Source: Chloromonas sp. AAM2
Taxonomy: Eukaryota > Chlorophyta > Chlorophyceae > Chlamydomonadales > Chlamydomonadaceae
Direction of reading: 5' to 3'
DNA: 15,845 bases
NCBI GenBank assembly: GCA_004335635.1
Contig: QAXH01002330.1
Coordinates: 1-15,845, forward strand
The position numbers and the translations under genes were made by a program. Under the pieces are notes generated by a model that saw only the letters and a list, made by a program, of their open reading frames with translations, did no database searches and was not told the DNA's origin. This document shows positions 9,400 to 15,845 of this stretch, in pieces. Numbering within the stretch: position 1 is the first letter of the stretch; every line of letters begins with the position of its first letter.

Positions 9400-11627
9400 G
9401 CAGGCAGTGAAATACAAGTACCATTAGCATGCACGCGACAGGGGTCCAACGCCTATGTCAGTGCTCGCGCCAAGCCCCGCAGGAGGAGGAGACAGACGAC
9501 GGGCACTAGAAATGGCAGAAATACAAATGCAGCACTAGAAATGGCAGAAATACAAATGCAGCACTAGAAATGGCAGAAATAACAATGCAGCACTAGAAGT
9601 GACAGAAACACAAATGCAGTGCCACTGGCTGCGCAAGAGTACCAAGAGTAGCTCCTGGCAATCAACCAACCAACTGGGTGTAGAATGAAGTGCCACACAA
9701 ACCAGTACACGTAGAAGCCTCTTATGGCTGTTGTGCTGACCAGCTGGCAACTAAGCGTCCAAACAAGCAATTGTCCAACTGACTTGTACACACAACCCCG
9801 CCTCTCCAAACACAAAATCCAATGTCACCATACAGGATCTCGACCGACCAACCAACCAACCAACCAACCAACTGACCAACCAACTGACCTACCAACCATC
9901 CATTCAACCCACCTGCAGGCTTATCTCCGCTCCTCCCAGAGCCGGGTCCAATGTCCCCATGCCATGTCCATGTCCATGTGCATGCGGTTCTAGGGCCTCA
10001 GCAGCCGTCCCCATGCGATGCAGGGCTGCTGCCCGCTTGGCTGCGTCCCGTGCGCTGTCGATCCCATTGCGTAACGCCTCACAACTGATTGTACCTGGAA
10101 GCATGGGCCGTGGAAGGGATTGGGTCAGTCTTGGCTACAAACAGCAGCGTAAGCTTACAAACCGCATCAACCTGAAGCAAAGCATGAACGTAAACTTCAC
10201 ACACCAGAAGCAAGGGGTAAGGGTTGAGTTGATGAAGGGTCATGCAAGGAGCCAGCTCGACCTGGTTTTGAGAAAATCTCTTGCTTTTCCGACCCGCACC
10301 GCATCTGACCATTCTCCACCCTTCACATCATGTTGATTCATTAATGGATTTGTTACATCAGGGAAGCCGTCACAGGACACGGGACGGGATGGGCACCGCC
10401 CTGACCTACCCTGAGCAAGATAGAAGAAGAAGGGCAGAACGAAAGGCAGCAAGAGGCCCGAAGGCAGCAAGGATCAAGGCAGGGTTTCACCTGGCGTTGC
10501 ATCATTGATCCCGTGGTCCAGAAGCAAGACATTCATCAGCAGTTTCCTGTCAGCTGCCTGAACTGAGTCCGGCAGCAGACGTGACAGGATCGCTGGAAGG
10601 TCGGTGATGTTTATCACTACAGCTGCTGTGGCAGCCATAGCGGTTGTGGCAGTTGTAGCGGTTGAGGCAGTTGGGCTGGCACGTGCTTGCTCCACGAAGA
10701 GGGCGGGTAGGAGGGCGGGTTGAAGCGCGTCGACCTCCTGCGCGAACTGAAAAACGCCCATGGTGCCAGAAACGTACTCCTGCAGACACATGGAACGCAC
10801 ACCATGTCCCCTGCTTGTACCAACCTTCCATACGTACTCGAATCCGCGTTGGCGTGTGGCTGTGCTATGCGCCGCCTGTCCCTAGGGGCGGAAAGCAATT
10901 CTCTTTCCCACTTTACTTTCATCCCATCTCCCGGCATGATCCTGTTCCAGTCTGCAGGTTTGCCATGACAGTTACCTCCCACCCCCCAACTGTGTTTTTC
11001 CGTCTTTCCCACGACAGTTTACTCGACCTCCCCCAACCAAAGCCCTGTCGCAATGACTGTATCCCTCCCCTCATCTTGTGACAATTTCCCCCTCGCCCCC
11101 CCGGCACAGACCTGCTCCAGTCTCTGGATCTCGCCCTCAGGGGGGCCCGGCACCCAGGGCGCCAGTGCCACCTTCAACTCGGCCGCAGACAGGCGCCCGT
11201 CCCAATCCGTGTCGGCATGCCCGTCCAGATAAGCGAGCAGCAGACGCATCTGTGGACACGCACACAACGGGATGAGGGGCAGTGTAGTGGGATGAAACAA
11301 CAAGAAACTGATCAGCATATCAGTGTCTGCATATCCGTCTATATGAGCGCGCACACAGTGAGAAATGTGTGCACGTACAGGATAAGCATGCAATGGATAG
11401 GGCAGCATGTAGTGAGGCTGAAACAGCTGCAATAAGGGAGACACGACGCATTCGCAGACAACACACAAGCACTCTCGACTTGGAACAGTGTTGCCAGTGA
11501 TGACATTCGTACTTTGCGCCCTGCTACCAGTGACCTTTCTTGGCTTAACGATTGTCAGGCGCGTAATTCTTAGAGAGATATTGTGTCTAGCTGCAGCACC
11601 GTGTTTTGAACCATGAAAAGCCATGTA

Positions 11628-11667
<40 letters not shown>

Positions 11668-12900
11668 CACAAGCACGATGTGGCAAAGTCAAACAAAAAA
11701 TGGAACCAGAATTCCAAAATTCCGCGAACCCATCGTTTAAATCAAGAACAACTGAGGCTCATCTGGCCGTCAGGCTCAGCCGGATAGAGATGGCACCAAG
11801 CGGAGTCCAAATGGCAGTGATATCATTCATTTCCATAGTGTGCTTTGTAAGTTCCATTATAATTTTCAGTATCAGTCGTACCTCGTTGTTGGCCAGTCCG
11901 GGCTCCATGAGCCTCAGGGCCCTGACCACCTCCCCTGGCTCCAGGTAACTGCATGCATGGTAACGAACAGGTAACGGAACAGGTAACAGGACAGGTAACG
12001 GAACAGGTAACGGAACAGGTGACGGAACAGGTAACGGAACAGGTGACGGAACAGGTGACAGAGCAGGTGACGGAACAGGTGACGGAACAGGTGACGGAGC
12101 AGGTGACGGAACAGGTGACGGAACAGGTGACGGAACAGGTGACGGAGCAGGTGGACGGAACAGGTGACAGAGCAGGTGACGGAGCAGGTGACGGAACAGG
12201 TGACGGAACAGGTAACGGAACAGGTGACAGAGCAGGTGACAGAGCAGGTGACGGAACAGGGGACGGAACAGGTAACGGGACAGGTGACAGAGCAGGTGAC
12301 AGAGCAGGTAACAGAGCAGGCAACGCAAAAGGGGGGAGAGTTGGGCGTTGGGAATGGCCTCGCCCTTGGGTGTGAGCAATACAGTGTACCTGTTGTTGAG
12401 TTGACGCGTGTTTACACAAGGCATGCAGAGCACCATGGCAGATGTTCGCACAGGGTATGTTCGCACAGGGTATGCAGGGCACCACGGCACATGTTCGCAC
12501 AGGGTATGCAGGGCACTACGGCACATGTTCGCACAGGGTATGCAGGGCACCACGGCACATGTTCGCACAGGGTATGCAGGGCACCACGGCAGGTGTGACA
12601 AGCTGTGTGAGCAACATGGCTGAATAGTCCACTCGCCCGCTATTGTCGGTGTCGTACGCCTGGAAGGCCGTGTGCGCCGCCTGCAACAAACAAGAGCACA
12701 GTCAATTGGCTATGATGACTGTGGTTGCGTGTGGACGCACACGCCGCCTAAGTATAGGGATGTTGGACGGCTCGGCGAAGGCAGCCTACAGGGACAAACG
12801 CACTCTGGCTACGATCACTGGAGGTCATTGCTGACAAACACCATCCCCATTCATAGACAGTATCCATCTCTCGTGGTGGACAGTATTACCCAATATCCAA

Positions 12901-12931
<31 letters not shown>

Positions 12932-14979
12932 TCTCTCCAACTGACCTTGGCCCCAGTGTCGTGGGCCAGTGCCACTGCCAACGCCGACAGCACCAGCTCG
13001 GCCCCGCCCAGCGAGGGGTCCAGGGAAGGCCTGTGGCCGACGGAGGAGAGAAGCCGCGCCATGCCGCCAGCCTGCAGCGGCAGCACATGTGAGGCGTTTT
13101 GATGGCTGAAACGTCTTGGAGAAGTGCACAGTGCTGTTGGAATTCGGTACGCCCTCAGATCAAGATCAAGATCAAGAAATCTACACGTCAAAGCCCCGCC
13201 AGCCGCCCAAGACAGCAATGCACACAAACCCAAGTACACACATGATCACAGATCAGCATCACCACATGCGAGGGACTCTGAGAGATGCATGTACAGATCA
13301 AACTCAACACATGCGCTGAGCAAAGCTCCTGCCTCGCCTGCTGTTTGTTTTGCTTTATTGCTCAGGGGTAGGCCAGGGCGGTGCCCATCCCGTTCCGCGT
13401 CCTCTGACGGCTTCCCTGGTGTAAATACATGTATACAAGGTCAGCAGTGGTTGAGAAGCCAAGGGAGCACCCCCACCAGTGACATGCAAAGACAGTGGCT
13501 CAACTTGGCGAGAACCAATGAGAGGCGCTCGACTTCCCAGGCATCCATGGAAACACACAATCAGCGCCGAATCCGAGGATGCAACCCCATAAAAAGCACG
13601 ACACAACAACCTAAACGTGTGCATGGCATGGCATCACGTCACCTTCTTGGTGGCTTCTCTGCACGCCTTGAGCTCCGCACACAGCCCCTCCCCGTCCGCC
13701 CGCACCCGCTTGTCCAGGCAAACCATGTTGGCCACGTGCAAGATTCGGGAGGGGGTCAGGGGGGAGGGTAAAAGAAGGTCGGGGGGCAGGGCGGCGGAGA
13801 TGAGGGCGGCAACGTCCTGCAACCAACAACAATGCCACAGCTTGGATTTGTTTCGCATTGGATGGCCTCTGGGCCAAAAATGGACGCACTCTGAGCCAAA
13901 AGCAAAGCAAACAAGCACAGCAGGCGTCAAACGTTGCAAAACAGAGTGCTCAGCCCAATGAGCAATCCTCCAAAGCAACTGACAGCACTCCAGGATCAAT
14001 CGGCTCGGTGCTATGAGCAAATCCCCTTGGGACTGGCTTCTTCCCCACACGGTAGCACACTAACCGCTGCAGTGGCCACCGCCGCCTGACCACTCCTGTC
14101 CGCCTGTGCCACCTCCCCCGCCCACTGCCGCACCAATGCAGGCACAGCCCGCAGCCGCGCCCGCACCAGCCCAAACACATCCCCGCCGCCACCACCACCA
14201 CCACCACCAGCCCCTGCATTGGTGCCCAGTCCGTCACTCCCTGCTGCTGCGCCTTCTCCTTCCTGTGCCGCCCCTGCCCCTGCCGCTGTTGCTGCTGTTG
14301 GCGCTGTTGCTGCTGTTTCTGTAGCGGATTCTTTACCCGCAGCTTCCCTGTATGTGGCCAGCTCCTTCAACCAGGCTGCGGTTGCCTCCTCAGCCTCCAG
14401 CGGGCCAACCACCAACTGAACAAGCAACAACAACAACAGATCAAAAACACCACCTTTGCACACCTGAGGTGACAACCAGCCGACAGGAGGAATCAACAAG
14501 CAAGACACACAGAGGTGAGGTGTGACCTGAACAGCGTGGCTGACCTGCTGAAGCATTGCCAACGACAACAACACTACTGTACTAGCAGGCATAACACGGG
14601 AAGTCGTCACTTCAACAGACCCACTCTCCTCCAAACCCCCATCGCAAGTGCTAGCCCAGCCCTAGCACTACCCTAGCCCAAGCCATGTCAAAGCCTGGTT
14701 CAAATTGGTTGAACCTTAACTCAAGTCCTAAAAAAAAGGAGATTTAACCCTAAAAACAGTCCTAACACCGAGCATGTACCTACCCTATCCCTAAATCCTA
14801 AACCCTAATCCTGTAACCCTAAACCCTAATCTTGTAACCCTAACCTGGTGTGCGGTGTGCACTGCCGGTGCCCCGGAAGGCGTTAGAGACCCCAGGGAAA
14901 CGGTTTCCGTTGGCAGTTGGTTTGCAGCAAATGGGGCACGTGGCTGCAGGGGGTCGAAGGTGGGGGGGACGGGAGGGGC
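8232..14979 (-). CDS. Tandem EF-hand module protein, 3' twelve exons (5' end not resolved)
   Basis: Exons in transcript order: 14979-14845, 14415-14065, 13816-13643, 13071-12946, 12680-12637, 11948-11882, 11249-11112, 10779-10491, 10094-9913, 9361-9245, 8779-8723, 8330-8232 (TAA 8234-8232). All phases fit, giving about 592 residues. Numbering from LVVGPLEAEE at 14415: an Ala/Gly-rich linker lies near 30-85, then a module appears twice. Landmarks align as DVAALIS (118) with DLPAILS (360), LDPSLGGAE with LDPALGGAE, EF-hand YDTDNSG+YLEPGE with YDRDSSGALDTPE, RLLLAYLD with RLLVAYLE, and a second EF-hand DTDWDGRLSAAE with ASERDGRLTSGE. Loops 1-3 have canonical D-x-D-x-(S/D)-G and Glu12; loop 4 has Ala at position 1. 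The protein probably senses or buffers Ca2+. No signal peptide or membrane span is visible in this part. I do not recognise the family. The acceptor of the first exon could also be at 14985. Confidence 0.78.
9367..9398. repeat. (CA)16 microsatellite at a splice acceptor
   Basis: Sixteen CA units. On the minus strand this is (GT)16 followed by GCGCAG, the acceptor of the exon 9361-9245, so the repeat takes the place of the polypyrimidine tract. Confidence 0.95.
9503..9618. repeat. 29-bp minisatellite, four units
   Basis: Four units of 29 bp (starts at 9503, 9532, 9561 and 9590) beginning GCACTAGAAATGGCAGAAAT; the last unit is the most diverged. It lies in the intron between exons 10094-9913 and 9361-9245. 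Confidence 0.92.
9845..9898. repeat. (CCAA)n tetranucleotide repeat
   Basis: CCAA/CCAACTGA units. On the minus strand this TTGG-rich tract begins about 14 bases after the donor of exon 10094-9913 (CAG|GTGGGT). Confidence 0.9.
10356..10418 (+). repeat. Dispersed repeat family 1, copy A
   Basis: One of the fullest copies: CATCAGGGAAGCCGTCACAG, then GGACACGGGACGGGATGGGC, CACCGCCCTGACCTA, CCCTGAGCAA. It lies in the intron 10095-10490 of the EF-hand gene, in sense with the plus strand. Confidence 0.88.
11483..11666 (+). repeat. SINE-like dispersed repeat, copy 2, with (ATG)13 tail
   Basis: The body (11483-11627) matches 6690-6829 on the opposite strand. It ends AAAAGCCATGTA and runs straight into thirteen ATG units (11628-11666). 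A simple-sequence 3' tail joined to a conserved end is typical of non-LTR retroelements and their SINEs. The copy lies in the intron 11250-11881 of the EF-hand gene. Confidence 0.75.
11958..12325. repeat. 12-bp minisatellite, about 30 units
   Basis: About 30 units of GGAACAGGTGAC and variants (GGAACAGGTAAC, GGAGCAGGTGAC, AGAGCAGGTGAC). A single extra base near 12152 shifts the register. Since 12 is a multiple of 3, all frames stay open for long stretches (EQVT repeats on plus, SVTC or PVPS repeats on minus). These frames are not genes. Confidence 0.95.
12408..12592. repeat. 34-bp minisatellite
   Basis: Four full 34-bp units start at 12457, 12491, 12525 and 12559, each beginning ATGTTCGCACAGGGTATGCA and ending ACGGCAC or ACGGCAG. 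A shortened and a more diverged unit precede them (12408-12456). The array sits in the same intron as the 12-bp array. Confidence 0.93.
12899..12938. repeat. (CT)n microsatellite beside a splice donor
   Basis: A CT run interrupted by CCC. On the minus strand it is a GA-rich run starting about seven bases after the donor AAG|GTCAGT of exon 13071-12946. Confidence 0.93.
13159..13176. repeat. Short (GATCAA)3 repeat
   Basis: Three AGATCA-type hexamers in the intron 13072-13642 of the EF-hand gene. Confidence 0.7.
13358..13421 (-). repeat. Dispersed repeat family 1, copy B
   Basis: Full copy on the minus strand: CACCAGGGAAGCCGTCAGAG, then ACGGGATGGGCACCGCCCTG and CCTGAGCAA followed by an A-rich stretch. 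It lies in the intron 13072-13642 of the EF-hand gene. ATGTATTTA directly precedes it, as it does copy C (ATGTATTTC), hinting that the element begins slightly earlier. Confidence 0.88.
14783..14845. repeat. Degenerate interstitial telomere-type repeat
   Basis: A run of CCCTAAA, CCCTAAT and CCCTAAC motifs, partly arranged as a repeat of about 21 bp (CCCTAAACCCTAAT plus a TGTAA spacer). On the minus strand its first motif, GTTAGGG, is the donor of exon 14979-14845. CCCTAAA is the plant and green-algal telomere unit; this is an internal relic, not a chromosome end. Confidence 0.8.
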
Positions 14980-15385
14980 CTGTCCCTCACAGCATGTTGT
15001 CAGGATGGGGGGAATCCAAAACCTGACGCACAAGCACAGGGCACAGTGATGATGCATCTCAAGGTGGTTTCATGGCCCAACTCACAGTTTTGTTTTCAGT
15101 CGCTGCTGATGAGATCATCCACTTTGCGAACGATAGCTGTCACCCCGCCCTGGGTGTGAGACCGCCAACAGATTCTTTGGGCAGATGTGCGAATGCCATG
15201 TAATAGATGGTAATTCATACACAAACACACATCACATGGTGCTTGCTTTGCTCGTCTTGCTTCTTCTCCTCTTTATTAAGAAGCATCAAGAATGATAGCA
15301 AGGGGCAAAATAGGTTTTCAGTTGCAAATCACATGGTTCACCACCGAGTGGTCCCTATTAACATACAAGAACACACATCCCCCAC

Positions 15386-15709
15386 CTGTCAGGCGTCTCT
15401 CCGAACCCCGCTGCCTGTTGCGTCAGGAAGTGCCGCACATACGGGGCCTCGGCACATGGCCAAACACCACCCGGCCCAGACGCGGTCACACAAGCATACA
15501 CTGCCGCTCCCGTCCCCACTCCCGCTCCCATCCCCGCTCCCGGTCTCGGTCCCGCCTTATGAACTGTCAGGGCTGTCCCATAGCTTAGGTGATTGGTAGG
15601 TGTGGAGCTGTGCGGTTGTGTGAACACTTGCATGCCGTGGACCGCCCATCCAGGCCATGCATGGGGGCGGTCGTGGCGCACGTGAACGGCCTTGAGCGTG
15701 CCCACATCC
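15386..15709 (-). CDS. Upstream exon with PLAT/LH2-like sequence (partial)
   Basis: An open stretch of 107 codons with acceptor TTGTAG|G at the right and donor ACAG|GTGGGG at the left. It starts DVGTLKAVHVRHD, then PGWAVHGMQV and later GGVWPC. This order (LG-x-L-x-x-V-x-x-x-HD, GW, a later tryptophan-Pro-Cys) is that of the C-terminal half of PLAT/LH2 domains, beta-sandwich modules in lipoxygenases and polycystins that bind lipids or proteins. About 40 residues of Gly/Pro/Thr-rich sequence separate GMQV from the WPC motif, so part of this exon may be an intron I could not place. It probably belongs to the EF-hand gene downstream, but the join to 14979 is unresolved: a candidate small exon around 15079-15130 has no frame that fits both sides. 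The rest of the domain would lie beyond the right edge. Confidence 0.4.
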
Positions 15710-15733
15710 CTACAATTGCACATCACAGCGCAA

Positions 15734-15845
15734 GACATGTGACCGGGTGGCAGGTAATGTGACCGGGTAGCAGGACATGTGACCGGGTGGCAGGACATGT
15801 GACCGGGTGGCAGGACATGTGACCGGGTGGCAGGACATGTGACCG
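15734..15845. repeat. 20-bp minisatellite running off the window
   Basis: Five full units of GACATGTGACCGGGTGGCAG (starts at 15734, 15754, 15774, 15794 and 15814) and a partial sixth at the edge. The second unit is the most diverged; the later ones are identical. It starts about 24 bases upstream of the acceptor of exon 15709-15386, so it is probably intronic. Confidence 0.95.

Larger units (their letters stand above)
8232..10779 (-). other. EF-hand module, copy 2 (C-terminal)
   Basis: Exons 10779-10491, 10094-9913, 9361-9245, 8779-8723 and 8330-8232 encode the second module and the end of the protein. Landmarks are DLPAILS, ARDAAKRAAALHRM, a His/Gly stretch HAHGHGHG that copy 1 lacks, LDPALGGAE, a canonical loop DRDSSGALDTPE, and a final loop ASERDGRLTSGE with Ala in place of the first Asp. 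The His/Gly stretch is encoded by a short hexanucleotide run of CCATGT units near 9960-9980 and looks like recent coding-repeat growth. Confidence 0.75.
11949..12636 (-). other. GC-AG intron inside the first EF-hand loop
   Basis: Joining AGCGG|GCGAGT at 12637/12636 to CATGCAG|TTACCTGG at 11949/11948 rebuilds codon 6 (Gly) of a canonical Ca2+ loop, aligned residue for residue with the second module copy. A GT donor at CGA|GTGGAC would break the frame. Most of this 688-bp intron is satellite DNA: a 12-bp array and a 34-bp array. Confidence 0.75.
11882..13816 (-). other. EF-hand module, copy 1 (main part)
   Basis: Exons 13816-13643, 13071-12946, 12680-12637 and 11948-11882 encode most of the first module; its second EF-hand follows in 11249-11112. 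Read together they give DVAALIS, REATKKAGGMARL, LDPSLGGAE and the first Ca2+ loop DTDNSGYLEPGE, whose sixth codon (Gly) is split by an intron. Every Ca2+ ligand position (1, 3, 5, 12) is suitable. Confidence 0.75.

Noticed and set aside
8963..9427. 154-codon plus-strand frame ending in the CA microsatellite
   Set aside because: Antisense to an EF-hand exon and its intron; low-complexity Ser/Pro/Leu sequence.
12408..12592. 34-bp tandem units considered as a CRISPR array
   Set aside because: Units are directly adjacent with no unique spacers, inside a eukaryotic intron.
11953..12598. Plus-strand frames of EQVT/TGDG repeats (140 and 144 codons)
   Set aside because: Same satellite artefact on the opposite strand; no non-repetitive coding sequence is attached.
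11759..12601. 280-codon minus-strand frame rich in PVPS and LCHL repeats
   Set aside because: Apart from the exon at 11882-11948 it is translated 12-bp and 34-bp satellite DNA; repeats with a period divisible by three stay open by default.
14783..14845. Telomere-type repeats considered as a chromosome end
   Set aside because: The tract is short, degenerate and flanked on both sides by exons of one gene.
15060..15130. Possible small exon between the PLAT-like exon and 14979
   Set aside because: Splice-like ends exist (acceptors near 15126 or 15140, donor near 15079), but every frame either meets a stop or mismatches the phase of its neighbours.

Overview
The window looks like nuclear DNA of a eukaryote, most likely a green alga (Chlorophyta, possibly Chlorophyceae). 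The evidence is two genes split into short exons by GT-AG and a few GC-AG introns, a plant-type carrier, abundant mini- and microsatellites, and a degenerate CCCTAAA (plant-type telomere) tract. The lineage call is inference. I see no bacterial operons, rRNA, tRNA, CRISPR array or viral genes.

Layout. Positions 1-2844 hold no gene I can support; they contain a 22-bp minisatellite and two fragments of a dispersed repeat. Positions 2845-6414 (+) carry a complete nine-exon gene for a drug/metabolite-transporter superfamily carrier of the triose-phosphate/nucleotide-sugar translocator type. All nine exons join in frame to 354 residues. Positions 6415-8231 lie between two convergent genes and hold a SINE-like repeat, a pair of about 50-bp inverted arms and small palindromes. 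From 8232 to the right edge, on the minus strand, is a large multi-exon gene. Twelve exons (14979 down to the stop at 8232) join in frame to about 592 residues. This part contains two diverged copies of a roughly 250-residue module, each ending in a pair of EF-hands. An upstream exon at 15386-15709 resembles the C-terminal half of a PLAT/LH2 domain, but I could not fix its splice to the rest. The 5' end lies outside the window.

The two genes converge tail to tail and nothing in the sequence links their functions. The most unusual content is (i) the tandem EF-hand module protein, which I do not recognise, whose two copies share no intron position; (ii) a GC-AG intron inside the Ca2+-binding loop of the first EF-hand, about 80% satellite DNA; (iii) duplicated exon pieces inside the carrier's introns, including an inverted copy of exon 5; and (iv) at least two dispersed repeat families, both with copies inside introns.
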